In this document: positions 27,402-36,421 of the stretch, in pieces
Position numbering within the stretch: the first letter of the stretch is position 1
How the letters are laid out: every line of letters begins with the position of its first letter
NCBI RefSeq assembly: GCF_900120195.1
Contig: NZ_LT635539.1
Location: 1 to 64,000, forward strand
Reading direction: 5' to 3'
DNA length: 64,000 nt
Source of the DNA: Blautia sp. Marseille-P3087
GTDB taxonomy: Bacteria > Bacillota > Clostridia > Lachnospirales > Lachnospiraceae
The notes under the pieces: model-generated
What the model saw: the letters and a program-made list of their open reading frames with translations, nothing else
Databases searched by the model: none
What the model was told of the DNA's origin: nothing
Made by a program: the position numbers and the translations under genes

Positions 27402-29384
27402 ATGAAGAAATTCAAAAAACTCCTTGCCGGTCTCCTTGCCGGTGCAATGATGCTGGGCAGCATGTCAGCAACTGCATTTGCAGCACAGACAACGACAACG
27501 ACACCTGCGACAATTGATACAACTGATACAACTGGTAAACCTAAGACAGGATCACTGACAATCCATAAGTATGAGTATAATGGTACAGATACTACTCATA
27601 ATGGTACTGGTTTAAATCCAGATGCTTTGCCAAACGACGGTGAAAAACCTCTTGAAGGTGCAGGATTTACTCTTTATAAAGTAGCGGATGTTAATGATCT
27701 GACAAAGTATTACAGTAAAAATCCGACAGATCTTCCAAGTGTAGATTCTTATTTTTCAAATGGAGAGATTGATAGCTCAAAAGTAAAGGCTACAGTGAGC
27801 GAAGTAATAACAAATGCTGAAGGAATTGCAGAATTTACAGATCTTCAACTTGGTTTCTATGTAGTAATCGAGACAACAACTCCTGCTAAAGTTACCACTC
27901 CGGCAGATCCATTCCTGGTATCTATCCCGATGACAACAGTAGATGGAGCCAGCTGGTTATATGATGTACATGTTTATCCTAAGAATAAGACAACTTATGG
28001 TGGCGTGACATTAGAGAAAAAAGGAAATAATACAACAGCCCTGAGTGGTGTAACATTTGTACTTCAGAAACAGAATGGTACTGAATGGACAAATGTCACA
28101 AAAAATGAAAAGAACAACTCTGATTTATCACTTGTAACAAACCCAGAAGGTAAGATTAATGTAGACGGTCTTTCACAGGGTACATACAGATTTATCGAGA
28201 CTGACCGTGGCGGTAATGACGGATATATCATGGATGGTGCTAAAACTTATGAATTTGTTGTAGGTTCAGATGGAAAGATCACTTATGATGGAAAAACAGA
28301 AAACAATATCACAATAACTGTAACCAACGAAAAACCTGACATGACCAAACAGGTGAAGGACAGAAAATCAGGTGCTTGGAAACAGGAAACAGATTACAAT
28401 GTAGGTGATATGGTACCATACCAGATCACAGTAGATGTACCATCCAATATTACTAAATTAAAAGAATTCACACTTACTGATACACCAACAAATCTTGATG
28501 ACAAAGTTGAGAATGTAAAAGTGACATGTGAGAATGCCGATGTTGCAGCTAACGCATATTCAGTTGCAAAAGAAGGTGATCACGGATTTAAGATCACATT
28601 TACTCCAGCAAATATGAATGCTTATGCAGGAAAACAGCTTGTAATCACTTACAATGCAGAACTTCTCAGCACAGCAGTTACAACGACAGTTGGTAACACG
28701 AACAGCGCAAAGCTGGAATACTCCAACAAGATTCTTCCGGGACAGGATGGTGATCCATATAACCCGAATAAACCAGAAAATCCAGATACAAAACCAGGAA
28801 AAGATTATATCGAGAATACAACAACTGTATATACCTTCGGACTGCAGGTAGTAAAGAAAGCCGAGAAGGCAGATGGTACCCCACTTGGAGGCGTAAAATT
28901 TGACCTTTATAAATATGCAGGAACTGAAAGTAATCCTAATCCTACTGAAGCAGAATTAAAAGCAAATGGAACACTCATTGCAAAAAATTTAACAACTGAT
29001 ACAGATGGTACAATTACTAAGAGTGGTCTTGCAAACGGAACTTACTATCTGGTAGAGACAAAGACACACGATGGATACAATCTTCTGAAAGCACCAGTTA
29101 AAGTAGAATTGAGTATTGTATATACTACAAGCACTAAAGATGAATATTATAAAGATGAAAACGGTGTGAAAACTCTTGTGAAACATGAAGTTGAGACTAC
29201 AACATTCACAGAAAAATCAGAAACGTCCACAGGAACTCACACAGAAACTATCATCAATAAAAAAGGCTTTACCCTCCCAATAACTGGTGGTATGGGTACA
29301 ATCGCTATCACAGCTCTTGGTGTTGCCCTTGCATTCGCAGGTGTTCTGATCATCGGCGCATCCAGAAAGAAAACTGTAAAATAA
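27402..29384 (+). CDS. Major (shaft) pilin, isopeptide-forming, LPITG anchor
   Basis: A secreted pilin of about 660 residues. ATG 27402 is preferred (AGAGG 8 nt upstream, then MKKFKKLLAGLL); the longer frame from 27300 runs through the intercistronic hairpin. The signal peptide ends near ATAFAA. The pilin motif YPKN is at 192-195, with Lys194 as the expected nucleophile for polymerisation. A fimbrial isopeptide D2 domain covers about 315-470 (NVGDMVPYQITVDVP). A SpaA/Cna-B domain lies at about 480-590 with E-box YYLVETKTHDGYN. LPITG at 625-629, a hydrophobic helix and a basic tail end the chain. The class C sortase after it is the likely polymerase. Its Thr/Lys-rich composition and tandem domains are typical of shaft subunits. 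Confidence 0.93.
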   Translation: MKKFKKLLAGLLAGAMMLGSMSATAFAAQTTTTTPATIDTTDTTGKPKTGSLTIHKYEYNGTDTTHNGTGLNPDALPNDGEKPLEGAGFTLYKVADVNDLTKYYSKNPTDLPSVDSYFSNGEIDSSKVKATVSEVITNAEGIAEFTDLQLGFYVVIETTTPAKVTTPADPFLVSIPMTTVDGASWLYDVHVYPKNKTTYGGVTLEKKGNNTTALSGVTFVLQKQNGTEWTNVTKNEKNNSDLSLVTNPEGKINVDGLSQGTYRFIETDRGGNDGYIMDGAKTYEFVVGSDGKITYDGKTENNITITVTNEKPDMTKQVKDRKSGAWKQETDYNVGDMVPYQITVDVPSNITKLKEFTLTDTPTNLDDKVENVKVTCENADVAANAYSVAKEGDHGFKITFTPANMNAYAGKQLVITYNAELLSTAVTTTVGNTNSAKLEYSNKILPGQDGDPYNPNKPENPDTKPGKDYIENTTTVYTFGLQVVKKAEKADGTPLGGVKFDLYKYAGTESNPNPTEAELKANGTLIAKNLTTDTDGTITKSGLANGTYYLVETKTHDGYNLLKAPVKVELSIVYTTSTKDEYYKDENGVKTLVKHEVETTTFTEKSETSTGTHTETIINKKGFTLPITGGMGTIAITALGVALAFAGVLIIGASRKKTVK

Positions 29385-29416
29385 GAACTGAGGAACGACT
29401 AAAGAGCATTTTGACT

Positions 29417-29444
29417 CGTAACTGTGAGGGTACTGAACAGTTAC
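29417..29444. repeat. Short palindromic repeat, copy 1
   Basis: A 28-bp unit with an 8-bp stem (GTAACTGT at 29418-29425, ACAGTTAC at 29437-29444). It matches the unit at 43032-43059 at 25 of 28 positions. It lies just after the shaft pilin gene. Confidence 0.65.
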
Positions 29445-29507
29445 ATGAATTCATTAATTAGCTACCATAAATCCTCTTTTTGAATAAATCCTACAGGACA
29501 GACTCGT

Positions 29508-29624
29508 CACTCTGCCGCAAGGCAGAGTGTGGGTGTGTCTTATTTGCCTTATATGAAGTTGTCTGAAAAACAGCTCAGATTGCTTCATATAAGACAAATG
29601 AGAGGCTGGGGCAAAAGCCCCGGC
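29508..29624 (+). other. Three-hairpin structured region upstream of the second sortase
   Basis: Three strong hairpins follow one another: 29508-29516/29521-29529 (9 bp, GCAA tetraloop); 29538-29558/29583-29603 (20 pairs, one mismatch), whose loop can form TCTGA/TCAGA; and 29605-29612/29617-29624 (8 bp, AAAA loop). The region ends 27 nt before the sortase ATG. It does not match a riboswitch class I know. No T run follows, so it is not a plain terminator. Confidence 0.55.
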
Positions 29625-29651
29625 TATTACAAGGGAAAGGAACTACAGGTC

Positions 29652-30509
29652 ATGAAGAAACCAAGGCTGACGACGATTTTCAGTATGATCCTGATCTTTG
29701 CGGGAATCTCGCTCGCATTATATCCGACTATCAGCAATATACTCGCACAGAAGCATGCTTCGCAGGCGATCACGGAGTACAATGATGAGATTAAGGGCAT
29801 GGATGAAGAAAAGATCGATGCGGTAAAGGAAGCCATGCAGCAGTACAATGAACAGCTTGGAAATGCAGTTACTCAGGATGCTATCGGTGAGCAGCAGACA
29901 GGCACCAGTCATGTGGATATGCTGGATATCGGAGATGTGATCGGCTATCTGACCGTGCCGGTGATCAATGTAAATCTTCCTATATATAAAGGTACATCAC
30001 AGGATGTTCTGGCCAAGGGAGTTGGCTACATTCCGGAGACTTCTTTTCCGCTGGGAGGAGAGAGCACACACAGTGTGCTGACAGGGCACAGAGGACTTCC
30101 GGATGCCAAGCTTTTTACAGATATGGACAAAGTACAGAAAAAAGATCAGTTTTATATTCATGTGCTGGATGAGGTACTTGCGTATGAAGTTGATCAGATC
30201 AAGGTGGTCGATCCAGAGGATACTTCGGATCTGGATATTGTGGAAGGAAAGGATTATGTGACGCTTGTCACCTGCACACCGTATGCTGTCAATACACACC
30301 GCCTTCTTGTGAGAGGACACCGTGTACCGTATACAGGAGAGGAGAAGGCAAAAACAGTTTCTCAGGTCCGTCCGGCGGCAATGGCGCAGCGAGTGGTAGA
30401 TGTATGGCCATGGTTCCTGTTTATGATGGCAGGTGTGGCAGTGACAGAAGGTGTGATCATTTTACTGATCCTCATAAAGAGACACCATGATAAGAAGAAA
30501 AAAGGATAA
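29652..30509 (+). CDS. Class C sortase (second pilus sortase)
   Basis: A membrane transpeptidase of 285 residues with an N-terminal helix (about 10-27) and a second helix near the C-terminus (about 255-275) before the HHDKKKKG tail, as in class C sortases. Catalytic His146 (TGHRGLP), Cys208 (LVTCTPY) and the RLLVRGH arginine are present. ATG 29652 is chosen because AAAGGAA lies 9 nt upstream and the hydrophobic start MKKPRLTTIF fits the first sortase; the frame extends upstream only through a GTG inside the hairpin region. It directly follows the shaft pilin and probably polymerises it. Confidence 0.93.
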   Translation: MKKPRLTTIFSMILIFAGISLALYPTISNILAQKHASQAITEYNDEIKGMDEEKIDAVKEAMQQYNEQLGNAVTQDAIGEQQTGTSHVDMLDIGDVIGYLTVPVINVNLPIYKGTSQDVLAKGVGYIPETSFPLGGESTHSVLTGHRGLPDAKLFTDMDKVQKKDQFYIHVLDEVLAYEVDQIKVVDPEDTSDLDIVEGKDYVTLVTCTPYAVNTHRLLVRGHRVPYTGEEKAKTVSQVRPAAMAQRVVDVWPWFLFMMAGVAVTEGVIILLILIKRHHDKKKKG

Positions 30510-30574
30510 CAGCATTCTGGCCCAGGGTTTGCGCGAACCTTGATGATATTGAGAAAGACAGGAGAAAGCGAAAA

Positions 30575-31513
30575 ATGGAAAATAAAAAAACAGAAGAGAT
30601 CATGAGAGAGGTCCGTAAGGTGATTTTTGGCAAGGATGAATGTATCCGTCAGGTAATGACGGCAATTCTTGCGGGCGGTCATATTCTGATCGAGGATATC
30701 CCGGGGGTCGGCAAGACCTCCATGGCACTTGCTTTTGCAAGGGCAATGAACCTGACACAGAACCGTGTTCAGTTTACTCCTGACGTACTGCCGTCGGATA
30801 TTGTCGGATTTTCCATGTTTATCAAGGAAAAAGAGGCATTTGTCTATCAGCCCGGAGCGGTGATGTGCAACCTGTTTCTTGCAGATGAGATCAACCGAAC
30901 TTCTGCCAAGACGCAGTCTGCGCTTCTTGAGGTTATGGAGGAAGGAACGGTTACCGTAGATGGTGTGACAAGGAATGTTCCGGATCCGTTTATCGTCATT
31001 GCGACAGAAAACCCGATCGGGTCTGCCGGAACGCAGAGACTTCCGGAATCTCAGCTGGACCGTTTTATAGTCTGTATTGAGATGGGCTATCCGGATATTC
31101 AGGATGAAGTGCAGATTCTGATGGAGCAGTCCGGCTTTGGGGCAATGAAGGATGTAAAGGCTGTGATCAGTGCGGATGATCTCGCCCGGATGCAGAGAGA
31201 AGTCTCGGAGATTTTTGTCCATGAGACGGTCTGTCGATATATCGTGGATCTTGTAAATGCAACGCGCTCACATGAACTGGTGTCTCTGGGACTGAGTACC
31301 CGTGGTGCCATAGCAGTGACCAGGATGGCAAAAGCCAGTGCATATATGCAGGACCGTACATTTGTACTGCCGCAGGATGTGGCGGAGGTTTTTCCAGCGG
31401 CTGCAGTGCATCGTCTCAAATGCAGTGCGAGGGCGAAGTTAAGTCAGGGAGATCAGAGGCAGATCATCGGGGAGATTCTGAAATCTGTCAGACAGCCGCG
31501 ACCGGAGAGATAA
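30575..31513 (+). CDS. MoxR family AAA+ ATPase
   Basis: A cytoplasmic chaperone-like ATPase of 312 residues. Walker A is GVGKTSMA (about 43-50), Walker B is FLADEINR (about 105-112), and the family run KTQSALLEVMEEGTVTVDG follows. The C-terminal lid ends with the usual arginine-rich region. MoxR ATPases usually work with DUF58 and von Willebrand or transglutaminase partners encoded beside them, and here DUF58 and a transglutaminase-like gene follow with 3-nt spacing and a 4-nt overlap. GGAGAAAG precedes the start. The client is unknown. Confidence 0.93.
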   Translation: MENKKTEEIMREVRKVIFGKDECIRQVMTAILAGGHILIEDIPGVGKTSMALAFARAMNLTQNRVQFTPDVLPSDIVGFSMFIKEKEAFVYQPGAVMCNLFLADEINRTSAKTQSALLEVMEEGTVTVDGVTRNVPDPFIVIATENPIGSAGTQRLPESQLDRFIVCIEMGYPDIQDEVQILMEQSGFGAMKDVKAVISADDLARMQREVSEIFVHETVCRYIVDLVNATRSHELVSLGLSTRGAIAVTRMAKASAYMQDRTFVLPQDVAEVFPAAAVHRLKCSARAKLSQGDQRQIIGEILKSVRQPRPER

Positions 31514-31516
31514 GGT

Positions 31517-32527
31517 ATGAAAAGTAAGATCATATATATGGTACTGGTGCTGGCTACGTTGTGGGCGGCAGCAGCCGGCAGGGGAGAGTTTGCTTTTTTT
31601 TTGCTGGTTTTTGAGCTTCTTTTTGCAGTGTGTATGGCAGCCGGTGTATGGTATGTGGCGGGAAAGCTTAGCGTATCGGCGAAGACGGAAAGTTCTGCAG
31701 TCACCAGAGGCGAGCGGGAAAAATTTATTCTTGAGATCGAGAACTCGACGGTTTTTCCGGTCGGAGATATCCAGATCGTGATGGATGTCACAGGCGCAGG
31801 CAGGATCATCCGGCACACTGCGGCAGACAGAAAGAGCAGGGATTCGTGGCAGATTTTTCTGGAACCGGTACATTGCGGTTTTTTCAGAGTCGGTGTGACA
31901 GAACTCAGAGTATTCGACTATCTTGGACTTTTTTCGGCAAAGATCAGGATTCCTTCTCTTGCCAGGACAATCGCAGTCATCCCCAGAATCCATCCGATGG
32001 ACGAGGAAACAGTACAGGGATTTTACGGGGAAGAGGAAGACAACGAAAATGCAGCCAGGGCAGATACTGACAGTCAGGAGATTTTTGATACGAGATATTA
32101 CCATCAGGGAGATATGCTCAAAAATATCCACTGGAAGCTCAGTGCCAAGGAAGATGAACTTCTTGTAAAGGAATTCAGCATGCCTGCCGGTCGGATGGTC
32201 AGTGTTTATCTGGATACATCGGGCGGGACGGAAGAAAAAACAACGCCGGATCAGCTGGATGAGTTTCTGGACCTTGCGGCATCTCTGGGAAATGCGCTGG
32301 TTGAGAAGGAGCAGTTGTTTGAATATGTCTGGATGGAAAAGGGAACGAAGGAAGCCCTGCATTTCGAGGTGAACGGCAAGGAAGCTTTTTATCAGGCACT
32401 GGAGTGTATTCCGGGAATCTGTCAGGGAATATCCGACAATGTTCTGGTGCCGGAGCATGGCGGTGTCAGAATCACGATGGACGGACGGATACAGCGATAT
32501 TTTCCGGAAGGTGAAGGACGTTTATGA
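31517..32527 (+). CDS. DUF58 domain protein
   Basis: A 336-residue protein with two N-terminal membrane helices (about 5-45) and a cytoplasmic or envelope-associated DUF58 domain. The domain signature is FDTRYYHQGDMLKNIHWKLS (about 191-210). Family members are MoxR partners of poorly known function. It sits three bases after moxR and overlaps the next gene by four (ATGA), so all three are one translationally coupled operon. A run of nine T at about 31594 is in coding sequence. Confidence 0.88.
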   Translation: MKSKIIYMVLVLATLWAAAAGRGEFAFFLLVFELLFAVCMAAGVWYVAGKLSVSAKTESSAVTRGEREKFILEIENSTVFPVGDIQIVMDVTGAGRIIRHTAADRKSRDSWQIFLEPVHCGFFRVGVTELRVFDYLGLFSAKIRIPSLARTIAVIPRIHPMDEETVQGFYGEEEDNENAARADTDSQEIFDTRYYHQGDMLKNIHWKLSAKEDELLVKEFSMPAGRMVSVYLDTSGGTEEKTTPDQLDEFLDLAASLGNALVEKEQLFEYVWMEKGTKEALHFEVNGKEAFYQALECIPGICQGISDNVLVPEHGGVRITMDGRIQRYFPEGEGRL

Positions 32528-34929
32528 GAAAAAAACAGACACAGAAGGAACAGAACAATATGGAGGTGCTTATCCTGGATTCAGGGTATGTTCCTCAGTC
32601 AGAAAAGAAGCAGACAGAGAAAGGTGGAATGTTTCTGTCTTTTCTGGTGCTTTTTGGGGCGGTCGGAGTTCTTGCTGGAAGTCTGGTTTCAGCGTTTTCG
32701 ATAAGGGATGAGAGATTGTGGCTTCTGATACCGGGAATCTTTCTGTTCAGCCTGTTTTTCAGCTGGTTTTATGCGGACAGAAGGCTGGATTCGAAAAGAA
32801 TCTATGGCTTTCTTGCAATTGTGATCCTTTACATGGCAGTCTGTTTTGTGCTGCAGAACAGGATCACCGCAGGCTTTTATCAGACAGCTGATTTCGTGAT
32901 GAGCAGGATCAATCAGGTCTATCATGGAAACATGAGGCTGTATGGAGCATATGAAAGTGGTGATATGGTGATCTTCTGGCTGCCTGTACTTTTTCCGGTG
33001 ACGGGGCTTCTGGGGGCTGGAATTGTCAGAAGGAGAAACTGGCTTCTGATTCTTTCCATACTGTTTCCGCTGGTCGCGCTGATGATGATCGCCGGAGGCA
33101 GACCGGGAAATCTCTGGATGTATTTTCTGGCAATGAGCATTCTGCTTTTGTTTACTGCAGGGCGGAGCCATTTCTGTGGATGGAAAGCGGGGCTTACGGC
33201 ACTTCTTGCTGCTGTGGTCGTATCTGTCCCGTCATGGTGTATTTCCATGCCATTGGCAGGAGTGGAGATCCCGGCAATTCAAAGAGGCACGACAAGGATA
33301 CAGAATCGGCTCCTGCAGTCTCTGTGGAGTTTTCTACCGAAGATTTCAGGGGGAAATCTGCAGCTCTCTCTGGAAGGAATCGCCGGAGGGGTGGACAACG
33401 GAGAACTCGGAAGGACAGACGGTGTGTTTTTTACCGGGGTGGATGCCCTGAAAGTGACCAGTGTGCAGAGACCTTCGGAGACGGTCTATCTGAGAGGATA
33501 TATCGGTGAGACTTATACAGGGAACAGTTTTGAGCCGGGAGCGGAGGAAAACTTTCAGAATGCAGCGGCTGTCTGGAAAACAGACGGGGATTCCTCAATC
33601 TATATACAGAATCTTCCTTTTTTGAGGACGATGTATTATGAGAAACAGTCGTCAGGAGAGAATACCGGGGAGTCGGATAGTGCAGTGAACCAGATCACAG
33701 TAGAGAATCTGAATGCCAACCCAGAGTACACGTATGTTCCATATGATGCTTTTTTGAATGATGTATATCAGATCAGCAACGGGGATGGGGCAGTGTGCGG
33801 ACAGAGCAGGCAGGATGATATTTTTTCCTGCTACTGGAGAAGCAATGCCAAAGAGATCCTGGAAAGCTATCGTGACGGTAAGGATACTTCCGGTGTGCTG
33901 AATGATACGGAAAAATCGTATCGGAATTTTTGCAGTACCTATGATCTTCAGATCCCGGAAAAAGGGCTTGAAAGGCTGAAGAAGGAATGTGCGGAAGCGA
34001 AGGAAGAGAATCACTGGGGAGAATCTGAGACGGGTGCAGAGATGCCGGACTGGGCAGTTGCAGATGAGTATGAAGAGATTCGCAAGTATGTGGTAAAAAG
34101 ACTTCTTCGTGACTGCAGCTATGAGACAGATACGGACAAGCTGAAGGACGGCCAGGATTTTGTGGAGACTTTTCTTTATGACACAAAGGAAGGCTACAGT
34201 ATGCATTTTGCGGCGGCTGCAACGATGATGTTTCGTATGTTTGGCGTTCCGGCGCGTTATGTGGTGGGATATGTGGCACCACAGGAGCTTTTTTCGGAAA
34301 ATGCCGACCAGACTTATACTGCCGTTCTGGAGGATGACAATGCGCATACCTGGGTGGAGATCTATCAGCCGTTTCTCGGATGGACTCCGGTGGAAGTGAC
34401 ACCGGGTATGGAAACAGAGTTTGTTGATCAGACAGAAGAGAAAGAGCAGAGTGACCGTGTTCCGGAGGAAGCGAAGACGGAGACGGAAGAGGAAGAAATC
34501 AGTGTATCCGGTTTTGCAGTCCGTATTGCCGGCTGGTTCACAGGACACCTTGCAGATATTCTGAAGTTATGCGCTGTACTGTGCTTGCTGATGCTTGTTA
34601 TTGGAAGCGGAATAAAAATCCGTGCCGCACATAGGGCTCGTTACGGAGCAGGAGAAGATCCGGCAGAGGCAGTGAGGGCGATTTATCGCTATATCTGTCA
34701 TATTCTGTACAAAAAGGGCATGTCGAAGGACTGCACGGCGGCAGATGGCGGAACGATTCGCTTTATCAGGGATTTCTGTCCTGTATTTACGGAGGAAGAT
34801 GGCAACAGACTTCAGGAACTGATCCTGAGGGCAAGCTATGGAAATGAACCGGTGACTGAGGAGGAGCGTCTGTGGATGCGTCAGCTCTGCCGGCAGATAA
34901 AGCGGTCCGTACGTGGAAAAAAACGTTGA
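32524..34929 (+). CDS. TgpA-like membrane transglutaminase homologue, catalytic Cys replaced by Ser
   Basis: An 801-residue membrane protein. After a short N-terminal stretch it has about seven helices (roughly residues 38-220), a large outer domain, a transglutaminase-like core (about 545-640), a helix near 685-705, and a cytoplasmic tail of the DUF4129 type. The core reads KEGYSMHFAAAATMMFRMFG, then GVPARYVVGYV, NAHTWVEIYQP and GWTPVEVTPG. In catalytic relatives the first motif is GYC; here residue 559 is Ser (AGT), one base from Cys. It may be inactive or act as a scaffold. It overlaps the DUF58 gene. The glnA promoter overlaps its stop codon. Confidence 0.88.
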   Translation: MRKKQTQKEQNNMEVLILDSGYVPQSEKKQTEKGGMFLSFLVLFGAVGVLAGSLVSAFSIRDERLWLLIPGIFLFSLFFSWFYADRRLDSKRIYGFLAIVILYMAVCFVLQNRITAGFYQTADFVMSRINQVYHGNMRLYGAYESGDMVIFWLPVLFPVTGLLGAGIVRRRNWLLILSILFPLVALMMIAGGRPGNLWMYFLAMSILLLFTAGRSHFCGWKAGLTALLAAVVVSVPSWCISMPLAGVEIPAIQRGTTRIQNRLLQSLWSFLPKISGGNLQLSLEGIAGGVDNGELGRTDGVFFTGVDALKVTSVQRPSETVYLRGYIGETYTGNSFEPGAEENFQNAAAVWKTDGDSSIYIQNLPFLRTMYYEKQSSGENTGESDSAVNQITVENLNANPEYTYVPYDAFLNDVYQISNGDGAVCGQSRQDDIFSCYWRSNAKEILESYRDGKDTSGVLNDTEKSYRNFCSTYDLQIPEKGLERLKKECAEAKEENHWGESETGAEMPDWAVADEYEEIRKYVVKRLLRDCSYETDTDKLKDGQDFVETFLYDTKEGYSMHFAAAATMMFRMFGVPARYVVGYVAPQELFSENADQTYTAVLEDDNAHTWVEIYQPFLGWTPVEVTPGMETEFVDQTEEKEQSDRVPEEAKTETEEEEISVSGFAVRIAGWFTGHLADILKLCAVLCLLMLVIGSGIKIRAAHRARYGAGEDPAEAVRAIYRYICHILYKKGMSKDCTAADGGTIRFIRDFCPVFTEEDGNRLQELILRASYGNEPVTEEERLWMRQLCRQIKRSVRGKKR

Positions 34930-34954
34930 CAAAGACCATGTCGGTTGCTATAAT
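34926..34954 (+). promoter_or_regulatory. Promoter of glnA
   Basis: Consensus TTGACA (34926-34931), 17-bp spacer and TATAAT (34949-34954). The -35 box overlaps the TGA stop of the transglutaminase-like gene. Confidence 0.88.
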
Positions 34955-34966
34955 ACCTGCATGAAC

Positions 34967-35014
34967 AAAGGCGTTCTTTTGGAGGGTAACCTTCCGAAAG
35001 TACGCCCTTTTTTT
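34967..35014 (+). terminator. Promoter-proximal attenuator/terminator of glnA
   Basis: Outer stem 34967-34974/35002-35010 (one bulge), inner 10-bp stem 34976-34985/34991-35000 with loop GTAAC, then seven T. It begins about 6 nt after the predicted transcription start and lies wholly in the leader. It has the same layout as the glnN hairpin. Confidence 0.8.
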
Positions 35015-35051
35015 ATACTTTTTTAATGATAAATAATAAGGAGAGAATGGC

Positions 35052-36359
35052 ATGGGGAATTATACCAGAGAAGAAATATTACAGATGGTTGAGGAGGAAG
35101 ACGTAGAGTTTATCCGCCTTCAGTTTACTGATATGTTCGGTGCGATCAAGAATATTGCTGTTACGGCCCGGGAACTTCCGCGTGCATTAAATAACCAGTG
35201 TATCATTAACGCGGAACAGATTGCGGGAATGGATCCGGAGAAAGGCTCTGATCTTTATCTTCGTCCGATACCGGACACCTTTGCAATCCTGCCGTGGCGT
35301 CCGCAGCAGGGAAAGGTTGCGAGAATGATCTGTGATCTTTACTGTCCGGATGGCACACCATACAAAAACAGTCCGAGATATATTCTGGAGCGTGTGGCAA
35401 AAGAGGCAGAGCAGGAGGGATACACCTGCTATATCGATCCGGAATGTGAGTTTTTCTTATTCCATACAGATGATAATGGAATGCCGACAACCGTAACACA
35501 TGAAAAGGCAGGCTATCTGGATATGAGCCCGCTGGATCTTGGTGAGAATGCAAGACGTGATATGGTACTGACACTGGAAGATATGGGAATGGAAGTAGAA
35601 TCCTCTCACCATGAGGCAGCACCGGCACAGCATGAGATTGATTTCAGCTATGGTGAGGTGCGTGACATTGCAGACTGTATCATGACTTTCAAGATGGCAG
35701 TTCGTATTGTGGCAAAACGTCATGGACTTCATGCCACATTTATGCCGAAGCCAAAGACAGAAGCAAATGGTTCCGGTATGCACATCCAGTTTTCTCTGAT
35801 CAAAAACGGGGAAAATGTATTTGAATGCGCAGACCGTCCGGGAGAACTCAGTGAAGATGCATATTATTTTATAGGAGGTCTTCTGGCACACAGCAAGGAA
35901 ATGGCGCTGATCACCAATCCGCTGGTCAACTCCTATAAGCGACTTGTTCCGGGATATGATGCACCGACAGAACTTACATGGACTGAGAATAACCAAAATT
36001 CGCTGGTCCGTATTCCGGTAACCAGAGGAGAGGGAATCCGCGTAGAACTCCGAAGCCCTGATGCTTCTGCAAACCCATATGTGGTACTGGCAGTCTGCCT
36101 TGCCGCAGGTCTTGACGGAATCAAAAACAAGATCACACCGACAAAATCATCAAATCTTGCGGCACAGGATCAGCAGGCAGAACATCTTCCGGAAACATTA
36201 AAGGAAGCAATTGATTATTTTGAGTCCAGTTCATGGGTAAAAGAAGTACTTGGTGAGGAATTTTGCAGGCAGTATGTTGCAGCGAAAAAGAATGAATGGC
36301 TGAGATATACCAGACAGGTAACTGACTGGGAAATCGCAGAATATCTGTATCGACTGTAA
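35052..36359 (+). CDS. glnA: Glutamine synthetase, type I
   Basis: A 435-residue type I enzyme making glutamine from glutamate and ammonia. Motifs in order: DMFGAIKNIAV (beta-grasp domain), DPECEFFLF (metal site), HHEAAPAQHEIDF, MPKPKTEANGSGMHIQFS, and the glutamate loop VRIPVTRGEGIRVELRSPDASANPY. The short length fits the Gram-positive/archaeal alpha subtype, which is feedback-inhibited and not adenylylated. ATG 35052 lies 9 nt after AGGAG; an ATG at 35047 would be too close. It is preceded by a strong promoter and hairpin and followed after 62 nt by the ANTAR regulator. It is the second glutamine synthetase in the window. Confidence 0.96.
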   Translation: MGNYTREEILQMVEEEDVEFIRLQFTDMFGAIKNIAVTARELPRALNNQCIINAEQIAGMDPEKGSDLYLRPIPDTFAILPWRPQQGKVARMICDLYCPDGTPYKNSPRYILERVAKEAEQEGYTCYIDPECEFFLFHTDDNGMPTTVTHEKAGYLDMSPLDLGENARRDMVLTLEDMGMEVESSHHEAAPAQHEIDFSYGEVRDIADCIMTFKMAVRIVAKRHGLHATFMPKPKTEANGSGMHIQFSLIKNGENVFECADRPGELSEDAYYFIGGLLAHSKEMALITNPLVNSYKRLVPGYDAPTELTWTENNQNSLVRIPVTRGEGIRVELRSPDASANPYVVLAVCLAAGLDGIKNKITPTKSSNLAAQDQQAEHLPETLKEAIDYFESSSWVKEVLGEEFCRQYVAAKKNEWLRYTRQVTDWEIAEYLYRL

Positions 36360-36421
36360 TGAGACTTTACACATACTGTAAGTGAGATGAATAAGACAAG
36401 GGGAAGAGGAGAGACACTTTT

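Noticed and set aside
29529-29651. N-terminal extension of the second sortase from a GTG start
   Set aside because: It translates the hairpin region, has no ribosome site, and the downstream ATG has AAAGGAA at good spacing and a normal signal-anchor start.
31592-31602. Nine-T run in the DUF58 gene as a phase-variation site
   Set aside because: It encodes a Phe-rich membrane helix in a housekeeping-type gene and no surface or switching role is evident.
34955-35051. Classic two-hexaloop ANTAR target ahead of glnA
   Set aside because: The terminator stem begins about 6 nt after the predicted start, leaving no space for a preceding hairpin, and its loop is GTAAC, not a six-base A1/G4 loop.
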